This document shows positions 53,381-63,037 of a stretch of DNA of 64,000 nucleotides, one piece after another. The notes under the pieces were generated by a model. That model saw only the letters and a program-made list of their open reading frames with translations, made no database searches and was not told the DNA's origin. This DNA is from an uncultured Paracoccaceae bacterium (lineage in GTDB: Bacteria > Pseudomonadota > Alphaproteobacteria > Rhodobacterales > Rhodobacteraceae). How positions within the stretch are numbered: the stretch's first letter is position 1; every line of letters starts with the position of its first letter. The stretch spans positions 187,501 through 251,500 of the forward strand of contig CANNFR010000009.1 in assembly GCA_947503935.1 (NCBI GenBank), given 5' to 3'. The position numbers and the translations under genes were made by a program.

Positions 53381-54088
53381 ATGCCCGAGACCGTTTTCAG
53401 AACCGAGAATATCTCGAAGGTCTATGATACCGGTGAGGTGAAGGTTTTTGCGCTCGATGGTGTCGATCTTGAGCTTTTCGCGGGCGAGCTTGCGGTCCTT
53501 CTGGGTCCGTCGGGCAGCGGGAAATCCACACTTCTGAACATTCTGGGCGGGTTGGATCACGTCACGACGGGGCGTGTCTGGTTTCGGGATCTGGAGCTGA
53601 CCGATTTGAACGACCGCGGCCTCACCCGGTATCGGCGCGACCATGTGGGGTTTGTCTTTCAGTTCTACAACCTCGTGCCCAGCCTGACCGCGCGCGAGAA
53701 TGTGCAACTGGTCACCGATGTGGCGAAAGACCCGATGCCGGCGGCCGAGGCGCTTGATCTGGTGGGCTTGAGCCACCGGCTGGACCATTTCCCGGCCGAG
53801 ATGTCGGGCGGCGAGCAGCAGCGCGTGGCGATTGCCCGCGCCATCGCCAAGCGGCCCGAGGTTCTCTTGTGTGACGAGCCGACCGGCGCGCTCGACAGCA
53901 AGACAGGTGTGCAGGTGCTTGAGGCGCTGCGCCATATCAACGAGGCGTTTGAAACCACGACCGCGGTGATCACCCATAACGCGGCGATACAGGCCATGGC
54001 GCACCGGGTGGTGATGTTCCAGGACGGCAAGATCAGCGACGTGATCGTCAACGACACCCGCCTTGCGCCATCTGAAATCAACTGGTGA
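53381..54088 (+). CDS. ABC transporter ATP-binding protein (MacB/LolD type)
   Basis: 235 residues. Walker A 'GPSGSGKST', signature '[15 protein letters not shown]', Walker B '[13 protein letters not shown]', and the MacB-type 'RNRD..' region '[26 protein letters not shown]'. It energises the FtsX-like permease next to it. The following gene begins 10 bases after its stop. Confidence 0.96.
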   Translation: MPETVFRTENISKVYDTGEVKVFALDGVDLELFAGELAVLLGPSGSGKSTLLNILGGLDHVTTGRVWFRDLELTDLNDRGLTRYRRDHVGFVFQFYNLVPSLTARENVQLVTDVAKDPMPAAEALDLVGLSHRLDHFPAEMSGGEQQRVAIARAIAKRPEVLLCDEPTGALDSKTGVQVLEALRHINEAFETTTAVITHNAAIQAMAHRVVMFQDGKISDVIVNDTRLAPSEINW

Positions 54089-54098
54089 CGGGGCGGGA

Positions 54099-56462
54099 AT
54101 GCAGGCGATCGACCGCAAATTACTGAGAGACTTTCGCCGGCTCTGGGCGCAGGCCCTGGCGATCGCGCTGGTTCTGGCCTGCGGCGTCGCGATCCTGCAG
54201 ACCTCATTCGGAATGTCGCGCGCGCTGGAGGATACCCGCGCCGCCTATTATGAGCGCAACAGCTTTGCCGACATCTTTGCAGACGCCCGCCGCGTGCCGC
54301 TCAGCCTGATGCCCGAGATCGAGGCGATCCCGGGTGTCTGGGCGGCCGAGCCGCGCACCACCGGCGATGCGGTGCTGGACCTGCCCGGGCGGGTTGAAAC
54401 GGCGGTCGGCCGGATCATCTCGGTGCCGTCATCTGGCGCGCAGCGCCTGAACCAGCCCCTGTTGCGCAGTGGGCGGATGCCTGACCCCGACGCGGTTGAC
54501 GAGGTGGCGGTCAATGAACCCTTCGCGATCGCCAACGGGTTTCGCCCCGGCGACGTGTTTCACGCCAATCTCAACGGCCAGAAGCGCCCGCTAACGATTA
54601 CCGGCACGGTGCTCTCGCCCGAGTTCATCTATACGATCGGCCCCGGTGCCCTTTTGCCAGACAATGAGGGCTTTGGCATTTTGTGGATGTCCGAGCCGGC
54701 GGTGGCAGGGCTTTTTGACATGACGGGCGCCTTCAACTCGGTCTCGCTCAAACTGACGGCCGATGCCCGGCCGCAAGCCGTGATCGATGCGCTTGACACG
54801 CTCCTTGATCCCTATGGAGGTTTGGGCGCGCATGACCGCAGCCTGCAGCAATCGGATGCCTTTGTAGACGCCGAAATCGCGCAGCTGCGCAGCATGTCAC
54901 TGATCCTGCCGCCGATCTTTTTCGCCATCAGCGCCTTTCTGGTGAACATGGTGGTGGGCCGGATCATCCAGTTGGAGCGCAGCGAGATCGGTCTTTTGAA
55001 GGCCATCGGCTATTCCGATGTCGAGATCTGCATTCACTATCTGATGCTGGCCGGCCTGATCGCGATCGTCGGCATTCTGATCGGCTGGGGCGTAGGCGAT
55101 TGGTTGTCGCGCAGCCTGGCGCGCCAATACGCGCAGTTCTTCGACTTTCCCTTTTTGGTCTACCACGTGTCCTATTCCGCCTTTGCTGTCTCTGGCGTCA
55201 TCGGTCTGCTGACCGCCGTGATCGGCGCGACCCGCAGCGCATTGCAGGCCGCCCGCCTGGCCCCGGCCATCGCCATGGCACCCCCGGCGCCGCCCCATTT
55301 CAAGCGCAGCGCCATCGACCGGGTACTATCGGCAATGCGCATCAGCCAGCCCACGATGATGATCCTGCGCAGCTTTCTGCGCTGGCCGGTCCGCGCGGGC
55401 CTGACCACGCTCGGCCTGTCGCTGGCGGTGGCGGTCTTGGTCGCCTCGAACTTCATCAGCGATGCGCTGGATGAAATCGTCGACAACGCCTTTTACCAAT
55501 CGAACCGTCAGGATGTGATGCTGCTCTTTGGCCAGGACCTGCCGGAGACCGTGCTGGAAGATATCCGCCGTCTGCCCGGCATCCTGCAGGTCGAGGGCCA
55601 GCACTACAGCTCGGCCATTCTGCGCAACGGTCATCTGAGCAAGCGCATCGCGATCGAAGCACGCCGCCCCAACCCCGATCTGAGCCGTCTGGTCGATGAC
55701 GACGGGCGGACACTGAACGCCCCGGATGAGGGCATCATGCTGTCCGAAAGGCTGGCCGATCAGCTGAATGTCACCGCGGGCGACATCATCGAGGTCGAGT
55801 TCCTCAGCGGCAAGCGCGGCACCTACCAGATCCCCGTCGCCGGCACGGTCACCATCTTCTTCGGGCTTGGCGCCTACATGGATCTGGCCGCACTCAACCG
55901 TCTGTTTCAGCAGGCCCCGCAGATTTCGGTAGCCAATGTCACGCTGGACGACACGCAGACCGATGCTCTGCACCGGGCGATGAAGGATATCCCCGAACTG
56001 GCTGCAACGGTGATGCTCAACTCCTCGCGCCGATCTTTTCAGGACACGATCAGTGAGAACGTGCTGATCATGTCGACGATCTACACGATCATCGCGGTGC
56101 TGATTACCTTTGGGGTCGCCTATAACGGCGCCCGGATCCAACTGTCCGAGAGGGCGCGGGAATTGGCGAGCCTGCGCATCCTGGGCTTCGGTCGCGGCGA
56201 GGTGTCGTATATTCTGATGGGCGAGACGATGGCGCTTGCGCTGATCGCCCAGCCGCTGGGCTGGCTGTTCGGAAGCTGGATCGCCTACGCGATGAGCAGC
56301 GGCTTCACCAGCGACCTCTACGCCATTCCGCTGATCCTGAAGCCACCGACATTCGCCATAGCAAGTCTTGTCGTCCTTGGCGCGGCCTTCCTGTCGTCGC
56401 TTTTGGTACGCCGGCGGATCGACCGCCTGGATCTGGTCGCCGTCATGAAAACGAGGGAGTAG
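54099..56462 (+). CDS. FtsX-family ABC transporter permease
   Basis: 787 residues with two MacB-periplasmic/FtsX units: about 8 membrane helices ('ALVLACGVAILQTSFG', 'VNMVVGRIIQLERSEIGLLKAIGYSDVEI', 'GLIAIVGILIGWGVG', etc.) and two periplasmic domains. It starts at ATG 54099 just after the ATPase. Such pairs export or extract lipoproteins, peptides or drugs with an HlyD adaptor. Confidence 0.93.
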   Translation: MQAIDRKLLRDFRRLWAQALAIALVLACGVAILQTSFGMSRALEDTRAAYYERNSFADIFADARRVPLSLMPEIEAIPGVWAAEPRTTGDAVLDLPGRVETAVGRIISVPSSGAQRLNQPLLRSGRMPDPDAVDEVAVNEPFAIANGFRPGDVFHANLNGQKRPLTITGTVLSPEFIYTIGPGALLPDNEGFGILWMSEPAVAGLFDMTGAFNSVSLKLTADARPQAVIDALDTLLDPYGGLGAHDRSLQQSDAFVDAEIAQLRSMSLILPPIFFAISAFLVNMVVGRIIQLERSEIGLLKAIGYSDVEICIHYLMLAGLIAIVGILIGWGVGDWLSRSLARQYAQFFDFPFLVYHVSYSAFAVSGVIGLLTAVIGATRSALQAARLAPAIAMAPPAPPHFKRSAIDRVLSAMRISQPTMMILRSFLRWPVRAGLTTLGLSLAVAVLVASNFISDALDEIVDNAFYQSNRQDVMLLFGQDLPETVLEDIRRLPGILQVEGQHYSSAILRNGHLSKRIAIEARRPNPDLSRLVDDDGRTLNAPDEGIMLSERLADQLNVTAGDIIEVEFLSGKRGTYQIPVAGTVTIFFGLGAYMDLAALNRLFQQAPQISVANVTLDDTQTDALHRAMKDIPELAATVMLNSSRRSFQDTISENVLIMSTIYTIIAVLITFGVAYNGARIQLSERARELASLRILGFGRGEVSYILMGETMALALIAQPLGWLFGSWIAYAMSSGFTSDLYAIPLILKPPTFAIASLVVLGAAFLSSLLVRRRIDRLDLVAVMKTRE

Positions 56463-56466
56463 TCAC

Positions 56467-57684
56467 ATGGCCCTGAAACCGCGCAACATCGGATTTGCAG
56501 CATTGGCGGCACTGGTTGTCGGCGGGCTGTTGTTCGTGGCCCTCAGAACCGAACCGGTGCCGGTCGATCTTCATACGGTCGAACGTGGCCCGATGCAGAT
56601 CACCATCAATGCCGACGGCAAGACGCGCATCCGACAGATCTATGATGTCGCCGCGCCGATCACCGGAACGGCCCGCCGCGCCCCGGTTGAGGTGGGCGAC
56701 CCTGTCACTCAGGGGGAAACGGTCGTCGCGGTCGTCGAACCCGCAGCACCCGGTTTGCTGGACGAACGCACCCGCATTCAGGCGCAAGCGGCGGTGTCCG
56801 AAGCCGAGGCCGCCTTGCATGTGGCGGAAAGTCAGGTTCGCAAGGCCGAGGAGGACCTGGCCTACGCGCAGTCGCAATTCGACCGCGCCCAATCGCTGGT
56901 CGAACGGGGCGTCGCCTCGCTGACCCGGCTGGAGGATGCAGCACAAGTGCTGGCCGTCAGCCGGGCCGCGCAGGATGCCGCCATATCGGGGCTGGACATG
57001 GCGACGGGGTCGCTCGACCGGGCGCGCGCGGCCCTGATTGAGCCGACCTCGGACGCCGCCGGCACCGGCGGGTCGTGCTGCGTGCAGATCCGCGCGCCGA
57101 TCACCGGCCAGGTCCTGGCCGTCGATATCGTCAGCGAACGGCCGGTTCTGGCCGGCACCCGCCTGGTGTCGATCGGCCAGACCGACGATCTGGAGATTGT
57201 GGCCGACCTTCTGTCCAGCGATGCTGTGCGCCTGTCGCCGGGCGCGCGGGCCTATGTCGAGCGGTGGGGTGGCCCTGTTCCGCTGGAGGCCGAACTCAGG
57301 TCGGTCGACCCCGCGGCCCGCACCAAAGTCTCGGCGCTCGGGATCGAGGAGCAGCGCGTTGATGTCGACTTCGATCTCTTGTCCCCGCCGGAGGCGCGGC
57401 AGGGCCTGGGCGATCAGTTCTCGGTCTTTCTGAGGATCGTCGAATGGGAAGCGGATGATGTGATCCAGGTTCCGCTGAGCGCGATTTTCCGCAATGGCGA
57501 CACCTGGTCGGCCTTTGTCGCGGACCAGGGTCAGGCCCGCTTGACCGCCATCCGGATCGGCCGCAAGAACGGCACCATGGCGCAGGTCCTGGACGGGATT
57601 GAGCCGGGCATGCAGGTCATCATGCATCCCAGTGACGACATCGAAAGCGGTGTCCCGATTGTCGAGCGGGCAGAGCTGAAATGA
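56467..57684 (+). CDS. HlyD-family periplasmic adaptor
   Basis: 405 residues. N-terminal membrane anchor ('IGFAALAALVVGGLLFVAL'), lipoyl-like 'GPMQITINADGKTRIRQIYDV' with 'APITGTARRAPVEVGDPVTQGETVV', a helical hairpin (about 95-175, coiled coil), and a beta-barrel domain. It completes the ABC efflux pump with the two upstream genes. No outer-membrane channel gene is next to it, so it probably uses a TolC encoded elsewhere. Confidence 0.93.
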   Translation: MALKPRNIGFAALAALVVGGLLFVALRTEPVPVDLHTVERGPMQITINADGKTRIRQIYDVAAPITGTARRAPVEVGDPVTQGETVVAVVEPAAPGLLDERTRIQAQAAVSEAEAALHVAESQVRKAEEDLAYAQSQFDRAQSLVERGVASLTRLEDAAQVLAVSRAAQDAAISGLDMATGSLDRARAALIEPTSDAAGTGGSCCVQIRAPITGQVLAVDIVSERPVLAGTRLVSIGQTDDLEIVADLLSSDAVRLSPGARAYVERWGGPVPLEAELRSVDPAARTKVSALGIEEQRVDVDFDLLSPPEARQGLGDQFSVFLRIVEWEADDVIQVPLSAIFRNGDTWSAFVADQGQARLTAIRIGRKNGTMAQVLDGIEPGMQVIMHPSDDIESGVPIVERAELK

Positions 57685-57733
57685 TCGACGACTGAGGATA
57701 GGCGGCCCGGCAAGCCCCGGGGCCATTCTGACG

Positions 57734-59647
57734 TCAGGCCGTTCCATCCGGCTTTCGGAATCGCGACGCGACATCGTATCTGTGCAATATGAATGTCAGT
57801 CCCAAGGCGACGGCCTTCAGCGCCAGATGCCCACCAGCCGCTGCCGGGGCCATTATCAAAAGACCGCAGAGACCCAGCGCAAAGCGCTCAAGGACGCCAA
57901 GATGCCGTCCGAACCAACCGACAGCGGCGGCCGAGACGATATAGACCCCCAGGGCGGCCCCCGCCACATCGAGGACGATCAGACCAAGGGGGCCTTTCAG
58001 CAAAAGCGTCGGTGAGAACACGAAGAGAAACGGGATCACATAGGCCGTCCATCCAAAGCGCATCGCGACCAGGGCCGTTTTCATGGGACTGGTCCCGGCG
58101 ATGGACGCCGCGAAGAACGCCCCGATCGCCACAGGCGGTGTGACCATCGACATCATGCCGAGATAGAAGATGAAGAGATGCGCGGCGATGGGTTCGACGC
58201 CCGACTGCACAAGGCTTGGCGCGATCAGGACAGCCAGCAGAAGGTAAACCCCGACAGTGGGCATCCCCATACCGAGGATCAGGCAAACCACGGCCGCAAT
58301 CAGCAACAAAAGCAAAAGGCTGTCGCCGCCGAGATTGACCAGAACGAAGGTCAACCCAAAGCCCAGGCCGGTGATATTCAGAACCCCGATCATGAAGCCT
58401 GCCGCCGCCGCAATCATGATGATATCGACGACCGAATGTCCGGTCTGCACGCAGGCGGCCCAGATCTCGGCTGGACGTATGCGTTTGCCGTAGCCCGTGA
58501 CAACACCGACCGCGAGCGCCAGCGCGCCGCCCCACAGCGCGGCGGTTTCAGGCCGCTGGCCGTAGACAAAGAGGGCAAGAACAATGGCGGCGAACGGCAA
58601 GAAGAACACCCAGCCGCGCCGCAGCACCTGACCGGCGGACGGTATCTTCTCTACATCGACAAGGGCGATATCGTCCTTGCCGGCTTGCAAATCCGCCTGA
58701 GCGAAAATCGCGATATAGTAAAGGAGGGCGGGCACGATCGCGGCGATGACAATCTGCTGGTAAGAGGTCTGCAGAATATCGGCCATCAGAAACGCAACCG
58801 CACCCATGACAGGAGGTACGATCTGCCCACCGGTCGAGGCCACAGCCTCAATCGCTGCGGCCTGGTGCCGCTTGTAGCCTGCGTGGATCATCATGCGGAT
58901 CGTGACCACCCCGGTCGCCACGATGTTCGAGACGACTACACCTGAAATCGACCCGAAAAGGCTTGACGCCACCACCGCCACCTTGGCCGACCCTCCCCGC
59001 CGCCGCCCCATCAGCGCAATGGCGATATCGTTGAAGAAATCGGCCCCGCCGGATTTCAGAAGGAGTTGCCCGAAGAAGACAAAGGCGATCACGACCGAGC
59101 CCGCCACCATCAGCACCTTGCCGAACAACCCGCCGGGATCGTAGCTGACATACATCAAAAGCCGCTCGGGCGCGACCTCTCGGGTGCGAAGCGCGCCGGG
59201 GATCAGGTGCCCGATCAGGCCGACCCCGATGATGCCAAGCACGACCAGCACAAGCGGCCATCCGGTGCATCGCCGAAATCCCTCAAGCGACAGCAAAAGC
59301 AGTACACCCCCAAGCACAAGCGCATGGGCCGGCAACGCCATTTGCTGGGCGATCAGGTTGGGATAATCCACCATCACAAACAGCCCGGCCCCGGCCCCGA
59401 TGGCAGCCAGAAGCCAGTCCAGCACGCGCCAGCGGGCCGGGCGGGAGAGAAAGACGATCCCCAGCGAAAGTGCGAGGATCAGCGCGAGGAACTGCTCGGA
59501 GTACGGTGCGAGCCCAAACCGCAGCGGCAGATCCGCCGCCCATCCGACCGCCGCGAACGTCAGGCAAACCGCAAGGACGGACGACAGGATGCGGGCAGCC
59601 TTGCCAAGGGTCTGGTCTTCGATCTCGGAAAGGCGCGCGCCGCTCAT
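57734..59647 (-). CDS. TRAP transporter fused permease (TAXI system)
   Basis: 637 residues of the fused DctQ-DctM type with about 16 or more helices. 'SISGVVVSNIVATGVVTIRMMIHAGYKRHQAAAIEAVASTGGQIVPPVMGAVAFLMAD' is the conserved TAXI permease block. It follows its solute-binding protein gene by 6 bases, at the distal end of the gentisate operon, so it probably imports the aromatic acid metabolised there. Confidence 0.94.
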   Translation of the reverse strand: MSGARLSEIEDQTLGKAARILSSVLAVCLTFAAVGWAADLPLRFGLAPYSEQFLALILALSLGIVFLSRPARWRVLDWLLAAIGAGAGLFVMVDYPNLIAQQMALPAHALVLGGVLLLLSLEGFRRCTGWPLVLVVLGIIGVGLIGHLIPGALRTREVAPERLLMYVSYDPGGLFGKVLMVAGSVVIAFVFFGQLLLKSGGADFFNDIAIALMGRRRGGSAKVAVVASSLFGSISGVVVSNIVATGVVTIRMMIHAGYKRHQAAAIEAVASTGGQIVPPVMGAVAFLMADILQTSYQQIVIAAIVPALLYYIAIFAQADLQAGKDDIALVDVEKIPSAGQVLRRGWVFFLPFAAIVLALFVYGQRPETAALWGGALALAVGVVTGYGKRIRPAEIWAACVQTGHSVVDIIMIAAAAGFMIGVLNITGLGFGLTFVLVNLGGDSLLLLLLIAAVVCLILGMGMPTVGVYLLLAVLIAPSLVQSGVEPIAAHLFIFYLGMMSMVTPPVAIGAFFAASIAGTSPMKTALVAMRFGWTAYVIPFLFVFSPTLLLKGPLGLIVLDVAGAALGVYIVSAAAVGWFGRHLGVLERFALGLCGLLIMAPAAAGGHLALKAVALGLTFILHRYDVASRFRKPDGTA

Positions 59648-59653
59648 GTCAGG

Positions 59654-60604
59654 TTACAGGGCTTGTTGCGCGATGCCACGCTCGGCATAGAACGCCTCGG
59701 CACCCGGGTGATAGGTCGCCCCGGGATAACCAACATAGGCATTGTCGATACTGAAAGCGCGCAATGGCGGATAAGCCTCGCCCATCTCGGCGGCGCTGTC
59801 GGCCAACGCGGTCAGCATCGCCTTGACCGTCGCATCCGGAACATGGGCGCCTGCAAGCAGCACGTTGTCCCAGGTGACCATCATCATCGTCTCTTCGATA
59901 CCCACCCGGAAATCCGCCGGTTGCACTTCGGAGAAATAGAAAGCCGGACGGATCGCCCGGATGCGCTCCAGCGCTTCGGCGTCGCTGTCACCCTTGAGAA
60001 AGCGTACTCCGCCGACGGACGAGGCGACCTCGGCCACCTTCGGGCCGCCCACCGCGAAGAACGCCGCATCGGTACGCCCGGAACTCAGATCGTCCGAGCC
60101 CCGGATCAACCCTGGCACCGGAACACCGACAACGTCGTCATAGGTCAGCCCCCCGGTCGAAAGCAGCGCCGAGACATGGCTGTTGGCCAGCGGAAAGGCG
60201 TTCCAGCCCGAAGAGACCCGCTTGCCCGCAAGGTCCGACATCTCGGTCATCCCGCTATCGGCGCGGACGTAAAGACCGATGGGCAGCGGGTTCAGCTTGG
60301 CGACGACGCGCAGATCGGACAGGGCCTGCCCCTGGTAATGATCAATCCCGTCGGCCGCGGCGATCACATCATTGATATCGTTGATCGAAAATTCCGCAAG
60401 GTCCTGCTCAAGCGCCTGCATCATGGCCAGGTTGCCACCATAGGGCTGCACGACCATCTGCAGGCCGTCTTCCCGAACCGAGGCGGCGATGACATTGCCC
60501 ATCGTGTTCCAGACCGAACCTTGCGGCAAAGTGGCGATTGAGATCGTTTCCGCCTGCACCGGCAGCGCAAGCGCGGCGAAAGCCGCAGCGATGAAGTGTT
60601 TCAT
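59654..60604 (-). CDS. TAXI-type TRAP solute-binding protein
   Basis: 316 residues with a signal peptide ('FIAAAFAALALPVQA'). 'ISIATLPQGSVWNTMGNVIAASVREDGLQMVVQPYGGNLAMMQALEQD' is the TAXI ligand-binding start. Binds the substrate in the periplasm for the fused permease. Ligand may be an aromatic acid, by context. Confidence 0.93.
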   Translation of the reverse strand: MKHFIAAAFAALALPVQAETISIATLPQGSVWNTMGNVIAASVREDGLQMVVQPYGGNLAMMQALEQDLAEFSINDINDVIAAADGIDHYQGQALSDLRVVAKLNPLPIGLYVRADSGMTEMSDLAGKRVSSGWNAFPLANSHVSALLSTGGLTYDDVVGVPVPGLIRGSDDLSSGRTDAAFFAVGGPKVAEVASSVGGVRFLKGDSDAEALERIRAIRPAFYFSEVQPADFRVGIEETMMMVTWDNVLLAGAHVPDATVKAMLTALADSAAEMGEAYPPLRAFSIDNAYVGYPGATYHPGAEAFYAERGIAQQAL

Positions 60605-60642
60605 AATGGTCCTCCCAAGGGCCCTCTTTTTGGTTGCGGCGC

Positions 60643-61287
60643 CTAAGCGGCATCCGGTTGGTTTTCGGGTGCGGCCCGCGCGAATTCGGGCCTCTCGAGG
60701 CAGGCCGCGTAAATACGCGCGATCGTTGGATAGGGGTCGACCGGCACATCGAAACGCCGGTTGTTGAGCACCTGCGCGAAGAGGCAGAGATCGGCCATGC
60801 CCGGATCGTCGCCATGGCAGAACCGGCCTGTCTCGGGCTCATTGCTCAGCCGGGTCTCAAGCGCTTCGAAGGTGGTGTTGGTCCAGTGGGCAAACCAGGC
60901 TGCCTGTGCCGCCTCATCTGCGGCGAAAGCATCCCGCAGGTAAAAGAGCACCGGCAGATTGTTCAGCGGATGCACGTCCATCGCGATCATCTGGCTGAGC
61001 GACCGAACCCGGGCGCGTCCCCATGGATCGGCCGGCAAAAGCGGCGGATCGGGGTGGGCTTCATCCAGCCATTCGATGATGGCCAGCGACTGGGAAAGCG
61101 CGCCTTGCGGCGTCTCAAGCGTCGGCACCTTGCCTTGTGGGTTCAGCGCCAGGTAGCCGGGCGACCTATGCTCGTTCTTGCGCAGCGCATAGGCGACATA
61201 CTCATAGGCAAGCCCTTTGAGGTTCAAGGCCGCACGCACGCGCACGGATGTCGACGAGCGGAAGAAGTTATGCAGGGTCAGGCTCAC
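60643..61287 (-). CDS. zeta-class GST, probable maleylpyruvate isomerase
   Basis: 214 residues from GTG 61287, overlapping the upstream gene's TGA by GTGA. N-terminal thioredoxin domain with 'SSTSVRVRAALNLKGL', the zeta-class active motif region, and the C-terminal helical domain ('HPLNNLPVLFYL'). In the gentisate route it isomerises maleylpyruvate to fumarylpyruvate using glutathione. A maleylacetoacetate isomerase is the close alternative, but the neighbours favour maleylpyruvate. Confidence 0.88.
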   Translation of the reverse strand: MSLTLHNFFRSSTSVRVRAALNLKGLAYEYVAYALRKNEHRSPGYLALNPQGKVPTLETPQGALSQSLAIIEWLDEAHPDPPLLPADPWGRARVRSLSQMIAMDVHPLNNLPVLFYLRDAFAADEAAQAAWFAHWTNTTFEALETRLSNEPETGRFCHGDDPGMADLCLFAQVLNNRRFDVPVDPYPTIARIYAACLERPEFARAAPENQPDAA

Positions 61288-61979
61288 GCGCGGTCTCCGA
61301 TGAGGACGTCGATCTCGGCCAGCCCGTCGATCCCGCCGGTGATGCGATCGCCAGGAACCACGGGGCCCACGCCTGCTGGCGTTCCGGTCATCACAAGATC
61401 CCCCGGCGCCAGTGTCATCGAGCGCGACAGGATCGCGACATGTTCCGCAACCGACCAGATCAGATCGGCCAGATCGGCCTCCTGCCGCATCTGGCCATTC
61501 ACGGAAAGCCAGATGCGCCCCGAAGAGACACTGGGCACATCCGCGACCGGGACGAGGGGCGCAACCGGGGCGGAGTGGTCGAACGCCTTTCCCCAATCCC
61601 AGGGCCGCCCCTTGTCGCGCGCGGCCAATTGCAGGTCACGGCGTGTCAGGTCGATGCCCACGCTGGCCCCCCAGAGATGCGTCGCGACGTTGGCCTCGTC
61701 GAGATTACGCCCGGCCTTCCCGATGGCGACGACAAGCTCAATCTCATGATGGAGGTTTTCGGTCTCGGGCGGATAGGGCACGGTCGCGGGTGTATCGACG
61801 ACCGCGTCAGCCGGTTTGGTGAAGAAGAAGGGGGGGTCGCGATCGGGGTCCTTGCCCATCTCGCGGGCATGGGCTTCATAGTTTCGACCCACGCAGAAGA
61901 TGCGGCGCACCGGGAACCGGTTTTCCGTGCCTCGCACAGCGACGCTCGGGCGTTTGGGGGGCTCGAAGACATAGGTCAT
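61284..61979 (-). CDS. FAH-family hydrolase, probable fumarylpyruvate hydrolase
   Basis: 231 residues. 'FCVGRNYEAHAREMG', 'PFFFTKPADAVV', 'HHEIELVVAIGK' and 'TGTPAGVGPVVPGD' are the metal-binding and active-site blocks of the FAA hydrolase family. It would split fumarylpyruvate into fumarate and pyruvate. Both ends overlap neighbours (ATGA with the dioxygenase gene, GTGA with the isomerase gene), so the three are translationally coupled. Confidence 0.92.
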   Translation of the reverse strand: MTYVFEPPKRPSVAVRGTENRFPVRRIFCVGRNYEAHAREMGKDPDRDPPFFFTKPADAVVDTPATVPYPPETENLHHEIELVVAIGKAGRNLDEANVATHLWGASVGIDLTRRDLQLAARDKGRPWDWGKAFDHSAPVAPLVPVADVPSVSSGRIWLSVNGQMRQEADLADLIWSVAEHVAILSRSMTLAPGDLVMTGTPAGVGPVVPGDRITGGIDGLAEIDVLIGDRA

Positions 61980-63025
61980 TGATTGCCCCTGCGTTCACGG
62001 AAAAGACCCAGCTTTTCCTGGATCGGCCTGTCGGAATAGGAAAACAGCACCACGTCTCCCGCGGTCTCAAACCGCAATTCATGCCAGGATGGCACGACGA
62101 AGACATCGCGCGGGCCAAAGTCGATCCGCTGGTCCCCAACAAGGGCCCGCCCGTTCCCCTCGGCACCGACATAAACGGTCGCATCGGTCGACCTGTATGG
62201 CGCTCCGTCAAAGCCGCCCGGCAGCAACTGCAGGCAGGTGCCGATCGTGGGCATCGCCCAGCCGCCATCGACCGGATTGACGTAGCGCATTTTGAGGCCA
62301 TGGGCGGGGTCCCAAGCCTCGGTCCGGCGCATGCGCTCCAACGCCTCGCGCGAGCGCGCGTAGGGGTAGTTGAAAATCGGCGATGTCGGCGCAGCCTTTT
62401 CATAGCCCAGCGGCAGCATGTTCGCTCCAAAGCGGGCGGCGCTGTCGCCCATCGGTCTGGTGATCTCCTGCTGATCCTCACCCAATCCTTCGGCAAAGCT
62501 TGCATCCAGAAACTGCACGACAGGAATATCGAGGCCATCGAGCCAAAAGATCGGCGCGTCGCTGTCATTGCCGTGGTCATGCCATTCCCAATTCGGCGTA
62601 ATGACAAAATCACCAAAGGCCATTTCCGTTTTCTCGCCGGCCACGGCCGTGAACCCACCACTGCTTTCCAGAACGAAACGCAATGCGGACTGGGTATGCC
62701 GATGCGCGGGGGCAACCTCGCCCGGCATGACGCATTGAATGCCGGCATACAGCGACGTCGTGACCTTCGACGTGCCCTTAAGCCCCGGATTTTCCAGGAT
62801 CAGCACCCGCCGCTCGGCCTCGCGGGCGGTTATCAGGTCCGCCGCCTCCAACAGCCGGGCGCGCACGCTTGCGAAGGACCATTTGAACGGCCTGCAATCG
62901 GATTTCGGCTCTGGCGTGATGATGCCGGACATCACCGACCAGAGCGCACGCATAGATTCCGGTTCGATCGCATCGTAGAAGGCCTGCCGCTCGGGCGTTT
63001 CCTGAGGTTTCTCGGTGAGACTCAT
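61976..63025 (-). CDS. gentisate 1,2-dioxygenase
   Basis: 349 residues, bicupin. Fe(II) ligands are in 'PAHRHTQSALRFVLESSGG' (two His) and 'WEWHDHGND' (His). 'SLYAGIQCVMPGE' and 'VNPVDGGWAMPTIGTCLQLLPGGF' match the family. It opens gentisate between C1 and C2 to maleylpyruvate. First committed enzyme of the operon on the minus strand after the CoA ligase. Confidence 0.95.
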   Translation of the reverse strand: MSLTEKPQETPERQAFYDAIEPESMRALWSVMSGIITPEPKSDCRPFKWSFASVRARLLEAADLITAREAERRVLILENPGLKGTSKVTTSLYAGIQCVMPGEVAPAHRHTQSALRFVLESSGGFTAVAGEKTEMAFGDFVITPNWEWHDHGNDSDAPIFWLDGLDIPVVQFLDASFAEGLGEDQQEITRPMGDSAARFGANMLPLGYEKAAPTSPIFNYPYARSREALERMRRTEAWDPAHGLKMRYVNPVDGGWAMPTIGTCLQLLPGGFDGAPYRSTDATVYVGAEGNGRALVGDQRIDFGPRDVFVVPSWHELRFETAGDVVLFSYSDRPIQEKLGLFRERRGNQ

Positions 63026-63037
63026 CCCTTGTCTCCT

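Noticed and set aside
59066-60541. 491-codon plus-strand ORF
   Set aside because: Antisense to the TAXI permease and binding-protein genes.
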